Assembly: GCA_020725885.1 (NCBI GenBank)
Contig: DYEA01000001.1
Coordinates: 1-40,996 of the forward strand
Source of the DNA: Slackia sp.
GTDB taxonomy: Bacteria > Actinomycetota > Coriobacteriia > Anaerosomatales > Anaerosomataceae
Direction of reading: 5' to 3'
Length of the DNA: 40,996 bases
This document shows, in pieces, positions 34,956 through 40,996 of the stretch. The position numbers and the translations under genes are program-made. Below the pieces are notes generated by a model, which was not told the DNA's origin, did not search any database, and worked only from the letters and a program-made list of their open reading frames with translations. How positions within the stretch are numbered: position 1 is the first letter of the stretch; each line of letters begins with the position of its first letter.

Positions 34956-36083
34956 CTACGGCAGCTGCGCCAGCGGATGGCAGTTGAGGCACAGGTCGTC
35001 GCTGTACGCCGTGACGGTGGCCTCGACGAGCATCCGGTAGTTCTGCGTTTCGTGCGGGAAGCACTGGAAGAGCGGGTTGTCGGTGCCCGCATCCCCGCTC
35101 GTCTGCCCGTCGCCGTAGCGGTACACGCGGGCCGGCACGACCGCCCCCGGCTCCCCCACGATCCGGCTGTCCTCGTGGCACTGCTGGCAGATGGGCGCAT
35201 GGCCCTGCTGCTCAGGCGTGCGGGGCCATGGCATCACGTAGCCCCGGTTGTGCCAGATCGCGCTCGGCAGCGATCCCGGCACGGCGCCGAGCAGGCCCAT
35301 GGTGCCGTACGTCGTCTCGAGCGAGGTGTCCGTGGTGACGATCGCCACGCGGTCGTAGTAGAAGGGACTCGCCGTCGAAATCGTCGAGTCGACCGGATGA
35401 TTGTGCACCGGCCCGCCGCTCGCGCGGCCTTTATGGCAGCCGAGACACCAGTCGGAGCCGTACACGGCCGTCGGCGTCGTCGCCCCGGTCGGCCGCTGCT
35501 TGAGGAGCTTGTCGGTGCTCCAGTACGGCAGCCACGTCAGATCGCTCGCATGGAAGCGGATGCGCTCGCCGCTGAAGGTCGCGACGACGCTGGACGCGTG
35601 CGGAGAGTGGCAGTCGTCGCACGACAGGAAGCCGTTCGCGCCGGTGAAGGTCGTGACAGCAGAGCCGCCCGTGCTCCAATCGCCGCCCGGCACGACGTTG
35701 GTCGTCTCGATAGAATGATCCGCACCCACCGCAAGCCCGCGAGCCGTGATGGCTCCGTACACGCCGTAGCCGCCCGTGCCGTCGTGGCAGTGGCGGCACG
35801 TGCCGAGCACCGTAGGCTTGGGAAGCAGCAGGACGCTGTCCGCAGGAGCAGCGTGCACCGTGTGGCAGACCTCGCACTTCTGCGTGGTGGCAGTGTAGCC
35901 ACCGTGGGGCCCCGAGCGGGATGTGAAGACGGGAAAGTCCTCGGCGTGGCATGCCGGGCAGTCCATCGGATCGCGGCCGTCGGACAGATACGTCACATCG
36001 CCCTCTGCCCAACCCCATGCGTACGAGCACGCGGCCAGGGCGACGAACCCGACTACCATCGTGATGACCAGGCGCGGCCTCAT
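34956..36083 (-). CDS. Seven-heme c-type cytochrome, probable lipoprotein
   Basis: Exported electron-transfer protein of 375 residues from an ATG preceded by GGGGAGG. The N-terminus is a signal peptide (basic start, hydrophobic core) ending in LAAC with Cys19, which fits a lipobox; plain Sec export without lipid is the alternative. Seven CxxCH heme sites are present: Cys42-His46, Cys70-74, Cys96-100, Cys155-159, Cys213-217, Cys299-303 and Cys365-369. An eighth position reads CFPHE (341-345) and cannot be a canonical site. Many further histidines could serve as distal ligands. No partner menaquinol oxidase or catalytic reductase gene is adjacent, so the role (respiratory electron conduit or reductase subunit) is unknown. 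It is divergent from the CRISPR-Cas locus. Confidence 0.88.
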   Translation of the reverse strand: MRPRLVITMVVGFVALAACSYAWGWAEGDVTYLSDGRDPMDCPACHAEDFPVFTSRSGPHGGYTATTQKCEVCHTVHAAPADSVLLLPKPTVLGTCRHCHDGTGGYGVYGAITARGLAVGADHSIETTNVVPGGDWSTGGSAVTTFTGANGFLSCDDCHSPHASSVVATFSGERIRFHASDLTWLPYWSTDKLLKQRPTGATTPTAVYGSDWCLGCHKGRASGGPVHNHPVDSTISTASPFYYDRVAIVTTDTSLETTYGTMGLLGAVPGSLPSAIWHNRGYVMPWPRTPEQQGHAPICQQCHEDSRIVGEPGAVVPARVYRYGDGQTSGDAGTDNPLFQCFPHETQNYRMLVEATVTAYSDDLCLNCHPLAQLP

Positions 36084-36109
36084 CGCGCCTCCCCTCGGTC
36101 GACGGCAGA

Positions 36110-36118
36110 AGTATATCA
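36110..36118 (-). promoter_or_regulatory. Predicted extended -10 promoter for the multiheme cytochrome
   Basis: On the minus strand TGATATACT (36110-36118) fits an extended -10 (TGn followed by TATACT, 5 of 6), about 27 bases before the cytochrome start. The -35 region is unremarkable. It shares the 304-bp gap with the tracrRNA and the cas promoter; the two transcription units would run away from each other. Confidence 0.45.
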
Positions 36119-36166
36119 CCGCAAGCATCATGAGGCGGGCTGCATCGCCCGTGTGGAGTGACCTTC

Positions 36167-36172
36167 TTGACA
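36167..36172 (+). promoter_or_regulatory. Perfect -35 hexamer upstream of the tracrRNA
   Basis: TTGACA lies 30 bases upstream of the core anti-repeat on the plus strand. The matching -10 is poor (best TAGCCA at 36191-36196, 18-bp spacing). If it is used, transcription would begin near 36203, at the start of the paired part of the anti-repeat. Confidence 0.4.
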
Positions 36173-36190
36173 GACGTCGGGCTCGAATGG

Positions 36191-36294
36191 TAGCCATGGT
36201 ATTGCAGGGTTCCCATGATAACGCTGTTGGCTTCGCCTTCAGCGCCGCACGGTAGTCCCCCGGAGCTTCGGCTTGCGGGGGTATCCGTTTGTTT
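36191..36294 (+). ncRNA. Predicted tracrRNA of the type II-C CRISPR-Cas system
   Basis: Trans-activating RNA expected to pair with the crRNA repeat and bind Cas9. The core anti-repeat is 36202-36219: TTGCAGGG pairs with repeat bases 11-18 and CCCATGAT pairs with repeat bases 1-8, separated by a UU/UU internal loop. A weaker match continues back to 36191. Next is a stem-loop (36222-36244: CGCTG/CAGCG, a second UU/UU internal loop, GGC/GCC). A terminator-like hairpin follows (36249-36288: ACGG/CCGT outer stem, five C/G pairs, an AGC-UUCG-GCU tip), ending in UUUGUUU. Its layout, including GCCGCA before the terminator and CGUUU after it, parallels the Neisseria type II-C tracrRNA. The 5' end is uncertain (about 36180-36203). 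Confidence 0.85.
36249..36294 (+). terminator. Intrinsic terminator at the tracrRNA 3' end
   Basis: Hairpin with outer stem 36249-36252/36285-36288, an inner stem of five C/G pairs (36257-36261/36277-36281) and a UUCG tetraloop (36267-36270), followed by TTTGTTT (36288-36294). It serves both as a structural Cas9-binding element and as the end of tracrRNA transcription, and separates it from the cas promoter. Confidence 0.75.
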
Positions 36295-36326
36295 GGGGAA
36301 GATCACGCCGCCAAGGCTGTCGAATG

Positions 36327-36354
36327 TTGTCAGACCATTCCGCTATTCTGCAAT
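36327..36354 (+). promoter_or_regulatory. Predicted promoter for the cas9-cas1-cas2 operon
   Basis: TTGTCA (36327-36332, 5 of 6) is followed after 16 bases by TGCAAT (36349-36354, 4 of 6). The start of transcription would be near 36361, leaving about 27 nt with a GGGGG ribosome site before the GTG of cas9. It supports the choice of the GTG over the ATG at 36289, which lies upstream of this promoter inside the tracrRNA terminator. Confidence 0.45.
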
Positions 36355-36387
36355 CTGGCCTGCCATCGACGTCTGGGGGTGATCCGC

Positions 36388-39300
36388 GTGCGATACTCGC
36401 TTGGGCTCGACATCGGCAGCGAGAGCGTAGGTTGGAGCGTCGTCGAGATCGATGAAGACGACAGTCCTGTTCGGCTTGTCCGCCTCGGTGTTCGCGCCTT
36501 CGATGCGGTACGAGGTGAGGCGGCGAACGCTACGACACCCGCGCAGGAACGACGTCTTGCCCGCAGCCAACGCCGACGCCTGCGCAACCGCAAGCGCCGC
36601 CTGCGCCGTGCGGCTGAACTCTTCGCGCGGCACGGAATGATCGCCGACCGGCGCGAGCTCGAAGCGGCTTTAGCCACGCTTCCCGGAGACAAGTCCCCTT
36701 GGGAGCTCCGCGTCGAAGGCCTCGACCGAGAGCTTGATCCGCGGGAATGGACGCGCGTCCTATTCCACATCGTTCGGCACCGGGGCTTCAGGTCGACAAG
36801 ACGCGGCGAAATGGAAGTCGCCTCTGAGGACGAGAAGAAGAAGCTGGGTGCGATGCTCGAAGGCATCCGCAGCATCCACGACGGGATGCTGCGGCACGGC
36901 TACCGCACCGTCGCGGAGTACATGACGTCGGCAGACTGGCCGTTCGGCGACCAGAAGCGCAACAAGGGCGGACAATACATCTGCACGATCGGACGAGACG
37001 ATCTCATCGCCGAGGCGCGCGCCCTGTTCGCTGCACAACGCAGTTTCGGAAACCCGCACGCCACGGCGGAGATGGAGGAACGCTACATCGAGATCCTCGA
37101 CGAACCTCCGAAGCTGACGGAAGGCGACGACCTGATGAAGAAGGTCGGGCGCTGCTTCCTGGAGCCTCAAGAGCGGCGGGCGCCGAGGGCGACGTTCACG
37201 GCTCAGAAGTTCATGGCGCTGCAGACCCTCGTCAATCAGAGACTCACGTCCGCCACAAGCACCGAGGGGCGCAGGCTCACACCCGACGAGATCCAGACGC
37301 TCTTCAAGGAGGCGCTCGAGGTCAAGGAACTCAAGTACAAGAGAGCACTGAAAGCGCTCGGCATTGCAGACGGATGGTACTTCGAGGTGCGCGGCCGCAA
37401 GAAGAAGAGCAAGGACCTGGCCGATCTTCAATCTGAGACCTTGCTGAAGCTCGACTCATACCACAAGCTCCGCGATGCCCTCGAGAAGGACTTCCCGGAG
37501 ACGTGGCGGCGGCTTCGATCCGACCTCGGCCTGATGGATGAGGTGGCAAGCCGCCTCACGTACTGGCTGCGGCCTGATTCAGCATTCCAGGCCCTGGTAG
37601 ATCTCGGTATCGAGGACGCAGCAGCGCGACGTCTGGCAGACACCGTCGTGTTCGACGGTCACGCACGCCTGTCGCTGAAGGCGATGCGGGCCCTCATCCC
37701 GTTCCTCGAGCAAGGCCACGTCTACAGCGATGCGTGCGCGATGGCCGGCTACGACCACTCACGCAGGATCGCCGGTGAGAAGAAGGACAGGATTCCTCCG
37801 CTGGATACGCTCGAGGACTTCAACTCGATCACGAACCCGAACGTCAAGCGTGCTCTGACGCAAGCCCGAAAAGTCGTCAATGCGATCATCGCCGAATACG
37901 GCGTGCCCTCCCGTGTGGTCGTAGAGCTCGCACGGGAGGCAGCGATGAGCCCAGAGAAGCGTCGAGAGATCGAGCGCGAGCAGCTGAAGAATCGCAACGA
38001 GAAGCTGCAGCGATTCCAGCACATCCTCGAGATTGCGCCCGGAGTAGACCCTGAAAGGGTCTGGAGGAAGCATCTGCTGTACGAGCAGCAGGGCGGCAAG
38101 TGCGCCTATTCTCTGAAGGAGCTCGACCTCAAGAGAGTCCTCACCGACTCGACCTACACCGAAATCGATCATGCAGTCCCGCGAAGCGTGTCGTTCGACG
38201 ACTCGCTCGCGAACAAGGTGCTCGTGCTGACGGAGGAGAACCGCAACAAAGGCGACGAGCTCGCCGCTGTCTATGTGCGACGTGCGCATGGGGATGACCA
38301 CTTCGAACGATACAAGGCGTGGGTCCAAGGCTCTGCCATGCCCGCCAAGAAGAAGCGGCTCCTGCTGACCGAAGAATTGTCAGAAGACCAGCGCCGGGAA
38401 CTCCAAGGCCGCTATCTCGTATCGACGCAGTACGCCGCCAGGTACTTCCTGCGGGTCGTCCGAGAGCACCTGGACTTGCCCGAAACCCGAGCCCTCGCGG
38501 CCAACGGCCGCATGACGAATGACTTGCGCTACCATCTCGGTCTCGCCGAGCAGAAGGACAGGCAAGCCAGCGACACGCACCATGCCATAGACGCCACTAT
38601 CTGCGCCCTGGCGGATCCGAAGCTCGTCCAACGTATGGCTCGCTACTTCAAACTCAAGGAAATCGCGACGCACACTCCCGATGGACGCTGGGTCGACCCC
38701 GAAGGAGTCATCATCGAACCCCCCAGCCTCGCTCCGTGGCCGACGTTCAGAGAGGACGTCATCCAGGCAGTCCAGGGAATCGTCGTCTCCAGGATGCCGA
38801 ACCGCAGGTTGAGCGGACGCGGTCACAAGGAGACCATCTACTCGTTGAAACACGTCCGCAAGCACCTGGGCGATGTGCCTGCACGCGGCAAGATCGCCCT
38901 GTCGGCATCTGACCCGCGTCCTACCAAACGCACGAAGCTCGCTCAACTGAGCGACACGCAGATCCGGCAGATCCTCGAGAAACCATCGCCGATTCTCGTG
39001 GACGAAGATGCCAACTGGCGCCTGTACGACCTGATCCGCGAGCGACTGCGAGAAGTCGAACACGAGAGCGGCAAGACGTGGGCAGAACGTGCCTTCGGAC
39101 CACAGGCTGAGCCGTTGCGCATGCCGACGAACGACGGGCGGCCTGGACCAGTCGTGCGCAGCATCCGTCTGTATACGGACACTCGATCCGGGCTCGCCGT
39201 GCGCGGAGGGCTCGCAGAGAACGACACCATCGTGCGGCTCGACATCTACCGCAAACCGAACAAGACCGGGAAGATGCGGCACTACGTGGTGCCCGTGTAC

Positions 39301-39657
39301 GCAGCAGATGTCGCCGCAGGGTGGGTGCCGAAACGGGCTGCAACTGCACACAAGCCGGAGTCTGAGTGGCTCGAGATGGACGCCTCCTACGAGTTCATGT
39401 TCTCGCTCCACCCCGGTGAGTACTTCCGTGTCTGGAAGTCCGAGAAGACACCCGGACCCCTACTGTATATGACCTCCTTCGACAGGAACGGTGTTCAGGT
39501 GTCCGGAAACCTGCATGACCGGTCGAATCGCAGGGATGACGGGGCTATGAACCCGGTACGTACGGCGATGGCTACCGCTGCACGAGTCGAGAAGATCGAG
39601 GTCGATCTGCTCGGAGAAGCCCATCCGGTCAAACATCGAGCACGAACTGCGAGCTGA
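36388..39657 (+). CDS. cas9: CRISPR-associated endonuclease Cas9, type II-C
   Basis: RNA-guided DNA endonuclease of 1089 residues, the compact II-C size. The GTG start gives the canonical opening RYSLGLDIGSESVGWSVVE. RuvC-I has Asp8. The arginine-rich bridge helix follows (RRLARSQRRRLRNRKRRLRR, about 53-72). RuvC-II has Glu513 in VVVELAREAA. The HNH domain has Asp594-His595 in EIDHAVPRSVSFDDS and Asn618 in TEENRNKGDE. RuvC-III has His732 and Asp735 in THHAIDATICAL. All nuclease residues are therefore intact. The region between bridge helix and RuvC-II is the recognition lobe, and the last roughly 250 residues would hold the wedge and PAM-interacting domains; the PAM cannot be read from sequence. 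An upstream ATG (36289) would overlap the tracrRNA and is rejected. The stop shares one base with the cas1 start. Confidence 0.96.
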   Translation: MRYSLGLDIGSESVGWSVVEIDEDDSPVRLVRLGVRAFDAVRGEAANATTPAQERRLARSQRRRLRNRKRRLRRAAELFARHGMIADRRELEAALATLPGDKSPWELRVEGLDRELDPREWTRVLFHIVRHRGFRSTRRGEMEVASEDEKKKLGAMLEGIRSIHDGMLRHGYRTVAEYMTSADWPFGDQKRNKGGQYICTIGRDDLIAEARALFAAQRSFGNPHATAEMEERYIEILDEPPKLTEGDDLMKKVGRCFLEPQERRAPRATFTAQKFMALQTLVNQRLTSATSTEGRRLTPDEIQTLFKEALEVKELKYKRALKALGIADGWYFEVRGRKKKSKDLADLQSETLLKLDSYHKLRDALEKDFPETWRRLRSDLGLMDEVASRLTYWLRPDSAFQALVDLGIEDAAARRLADTVVFDGHARLSLKAMRALIPFLEQGHVYSDACAMAGYDHSRRIAGEKKDRIPPLDTLEDFNSITNPNVKRALTQARKVVNAIIAEYGVPSRVVVELAREAAMSPEKRREIEREQLKNRNEKLQRFQHILEIAPGVDPERVWRKHLLYEQQGGKCAYSLKELDLKRVLTDSTYTEIDHAVPRSVSFDDSLANKVLVLTEENRNKGDELAAVYVRRAHGDDHFERYKAWVQGSAMPAKKKRLLLTEELSEDQRRELQGRYLVSTQYAARYFLRVVREHLDLPETRALAANGRMTNDLRYHLGLAEQKDRQASDTHHAIDATICALADPKLVQRMARYFKLKEIATHTPDGRWVDPEGVIIEPPSLAPWPTFREDVIQAVQGIVVSRMPNRRLSGRGHKETIYSLKHVRKHLGDVPARGKIALSASDPRPTKRTKLAQLSDTQIRQILEKPSPILVDEDANWRLYDLIRERLREVEHESGKTWAERAFGPQAEPLRMPTNDGRPGPVVRSIRLYTDTRSGLAVRGGLAENDTIVRLDIYRKPNKTGKMRHYVVPVYAADVAAGWVPKRAATAHKPESEWLEMDASYEFMFSLHPGEYFRVWKSEKTPGPLLYMTSFDRNGVQVSGNLHDRSNRRDDGAMNPVRTAMATAARVEKIEVDLLGEAHPVKHRARTAS

Positions 39658-40565
39658 TGACGCGCATGGCTGGTTGGCGCACGCTGATCGTCGCCTCGGA
39701 CGCGCGTCTCAGCTTGCTTCACGGCAATCTGCATCTGCAGCGCGATGACGGCCAGATGTCTCTGCCGGTTGACGACCTCGACCTCGTTCTACTCGAGTCC
39801 CCTCGAGGTGTGATCAGCCATGGGGTACTGAGCGAACTCGCTCGCCGTGGGATAGCACTGCTCGTCGTAGATTCGAGACACACTCCCTGCGGCGTATTGC
39901 TGCCATATGGACAGAACGCACGTATCCCCGCTTTGCTTCAAGCCCAAATCTCGCTTACGGAGCCGTTCAAGAAGCGCGTTTGGCAGCGCATCGTCAAGCA
40001 GAAGATTGTCAACGCCGCCCGTTGCCTAGAAATGCTCGGAAAGCCAGGCTCGCCGAAACTCCTCGAAATCGCGGACAGCGTCAGATCGGGCGACTCTACA
40101 GGCCGCGAAGCGTACGCGGCGAGAGAGTACTTCAAGCGCTTGGACCCGAACTTCCGCCGTCGCGAAGACAATCCGCCGACAGCCGCGCTCGACTACGGCT
40201 ATGCGATCATGCGCGCACTCTTGGCACGGTCGCTCGCGACTTCGGGGCTTCAGTGCGCGCTTGGCGTCGGGCACAAAAGCATGTCCAATCCGTTCAACCT
40301 TGCGGACGACTTCGTCGAATGCTTTCGGCCATTCGTTGACCTGGCTGTGTTCAGGAATCCACCAAGAGACGGTCTTACCAGCGAGTACAAGTCGTACTTG
40401 GTCTCAACTGTGAGGACGGAGTGTTCGATACATGGTAGTGCCTACACGCTTTCAACCGCAGCGACAGAGACCGCAGAATCGTACGCTCGTTCCGTCCTTG
40501 CCCGTGACTACCGCAAGCTCAACCTGCCGCAACTGGTCGGCGCGGACGTACGGAAGTACGAATGA
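39657..40565 (+). CDS. cas1: CRISPR-associated endonuclease Cas1, type II
   Basis: Integrase that, with Cas2, inserts new spacers; 302 residues. The catalytic set is present: Glu151 in STGREAYAAREYF, His206 in GVGHKSMSNPFNLADD and Glu221 in DDFVECFRPFVD. The N-terminal beta domain opens with MAGWRTLIVASDARLS; an ATG three codons in (39666) is an equally good start. It shares one base with the cas9 stop and is followed 7 bp later by cas2. No csn2 or cas4 accompanies it, which defines subtype II-C. Confidence 0.95.
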   Translation: MTRMAGWRTLIVASDARLSLLHGNLHLQRDDGQMSLPVDDLDLVLLESPRGVISHGVLSELARRGIALLVVDSRHTPCGVLLPYGQNARIPALLQAQISLTEPFKKRVWQRIVKQKIVNAARCLEMLGKPGSPKLLEIADSVRSGDSTGREAYAAREYFKRLDPNFRRREDNPPTAALDYGYAIMRALLARSLATSGLQCALGVGHKSMSNPFNLADDFVECFRPFVDLAVFRNPPRDGLTSEYKSYLVSTVRTECSIHGSAYTLSTAATETAESYARSVLARDYRKLNLPQLVGADVRKYE

Positions 40566-40572
40566 AGCCGGT

Positions 40573-40890
40573 ATGAGCAGGCTCATGCGACTGATCGTCT
40601 TCTTCGACTTGCCAGTGAAGACGAAGCGGGACAAGCGCAACTACGCGGAGTTCCGCCGCTTCCTCCTGCGCGACGGCTACTACCCCATCCAGTTCTCGGT
40701 GTATGGCCGCGTCTGTGGTGGATTGGACAGGACCGAAATCCACCTCTCGCGACTGAAAGCTCATCTCCCACCTAAGGGCAGCGTTCGGTGCATGGTGGTC
40801 ACCGAGAAGCAGTACGCATCCATCGAGATCCTACTCGGTCATCAGAAACCGGAGGAAAACCAATGCGCGTACGAGCAGCTGACATTCTGA
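40573..40890 (+). CDS. cas2: CRISPR-associated protein Cas2
   Basis: Structural partner of Cas1 in spacer acquisition; 105 residues from the ATG at 40573. The frame is open upstream into cas1 but that part is not Cas2-like. The ferredoxin-fold opening MRLIVFFDLPVKTKRDKRNY carries the conserved aspartate after the first strand. It is followed by FRRFLLRDGYYPIQFSVYGR and, in the second half, the strand VRCMVVTEKQY. An ATG four codons in (40585) is also possible. It is the last gene of the cas operon, 24 bp before an intrinsic terminator. Confidence 0.94.
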   Translation: MSRLMRLIVFFDLPVKTKRDKRNYAEFRRFLLRDGYYPIQFSVYGRVCGGLDRTEIHLSRLKAHLPPKGSVRCMVVTEKQYASIEILLGHQKPEENQCAYEQLTF

Positions 40891-40913
40891 GTCAGTGGTT
40901 TTCGTCAAACACG

Positions 40914-40947
40914 AAGCCCCAGATCAGCCATCTGACCTGGGGCTTTT
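40914..40947 (+). terminator. Intrinsic terminator of the cas operon
   Basis: AAGCCCCAG (40914-40922) pairs with CTGGGGCTT (40937-40945), with an inner CAG/CTG stem, followed by a T-run ending at 40947. This is a textbook rho-independent terminator for cas9-cas1-cas2. Read leftward it is a hairpin with a poor U-tract (CGUGUUUG), so it may only partly stop transcripts coming from the CRISPR array. Confidence 0.88.
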
Positions 40948-40957
40948 CCATGCTCGG

Positions 40958-40966
40958 ATTTTAGCA
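40958..40966 (-). promoter_or_regulatory. Extended -10 element inside the CRISPR repeat
   Basis: TGCTAAAAT on the minus strand: TGn plus TAAAAT (5 of 6). In Neisseria meningitidis the repeat ends in the equivalent TGCTACAAT and each copy starts its own crRNA. At this outermost repeat, transcription would begin near 40951 and run left into the cas terminator. Confidence 0.6.
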
Positions 40967-40993
40967 TGGATGGGTCTGCAGGGAACCCATGAC
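40958..40993 (-). CRISPR. First visible CRISPR repeat (36 nt); array continues past the window
   Basis: A single 36-nt unit is visible, followed by only three bases of a presumed spacer before the window ends. It is identified by complementarity to the anti-repeat upstream of cas9, which requires transcription on the minus strand. In that orientation it begins GTCATGGGTTCCCTGCAG and ends CCATGCTAAAAT. Bases 1-8 and 11-18 pair with the tracrRNA. The final nine bases (TGCTAAAAT, 40958-40966) form an extended -10 promoter element, as in Neisseria type II-C repeats. Repetition itself cannot be confirmed here. As the cas-proximal, transcript-distal repeat it may be slightly degenerate. Confidence 0.78.
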
Positions 40994-40996
40994 CCC

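Noticed and set aside
36289..36387. Upstream ATG extending Cas9 by 33 residues
   Set aside because: It overlaps the tracrRNA terminator, lies upstream of the predicted cas promoter, has no ribosome site, and the added residues are not Cas9-like. The GTG at 36388 has GGGGG upstream and gives the canonical N-terminus.

Overview
The window is high-GC bacterial DNA with densely packed, often ATGA-overlapping genes. The order whiA-yvcK-rapZ-uvrC next to gap-pgk-tpiA-secG, and rpsA-coaE-uvrB nearby, points to Actinomycetota. A multiheme cytochrome c, a holin-superfamily-like membrane protein between uvrC and rapZ, and gpmI joined to tpiA would fit an anaerobic lineage such as the Coriobacteriia/OPB41 group. 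That placement is inference from gene content, not from a marker phylogeny.

Layout. Positions 1-5410 (minus) hold an oligopeptide ABC importer: lipoprotein OppA, permeases OppB and OppC, and ATPases OppD and OppF (OppF is cut by the window edge). A 14-bp hairpin separates oppA from oppB. Positions 5599-10509 (minus) hold secG and lower glycolysis (gpmI, tpiA, pgk, gap). Positions 10615-18546 (minus) hold whiA, yvcK, rapZ, a small membrane protein, uvrC and uvrA. Positions 18726-22603 (plus) are a nitrogen-control cassette: amt, a PII gene with the uridylylated tyrosine, and glnD. After these come acs (minus), a larE-like sulfur transferase (plus), an ABC1/UbiB-type kinase with a phasin-like partner (minus), then crcB, a DUF190 gene, an MFS transporter and an unknown anchored protein (plus). 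Positions 30130-34769 (minus) hold rpsA, coaE, a lytic transglycosylase and uvrB. A seven-heme c-type cytochrome follows at 34956-36083 (minus).

The right end is the most interesting part. It is a compact type II-C CRISPR-Cas locus: a predicted tracrRNA gene (about 36191-36294), a cas9 of about 1089 residues with all expected catalytic residues, cas1, cas2, an intrinsic terminator, and the first visible CRISPR repeat (40958-40993) at the window edge. The repeat pairs with the tracrRNA anti-repeat only if the array is transcribed leftward, towards cas2. Read that way, the 36-nt repeat starts with G and ends in an extended -10 element (TGCTAAAAT). This is the arrangement known from the Neisseria type II-C system, where each repeat carries its own crRNA promoter. 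The tracrRNA 3' half (a GCCGCA segment, a C/G-rich hairpin with a UUCG loop, then CCGUUUGUUU) also resembles the Neisseria tracrRNA architecture.

Most start codons below were moved from the longest possible reading frame to the start with a Shine-Dalgarno sequence and family-typical N-terminus. Several are GTG or TTG.
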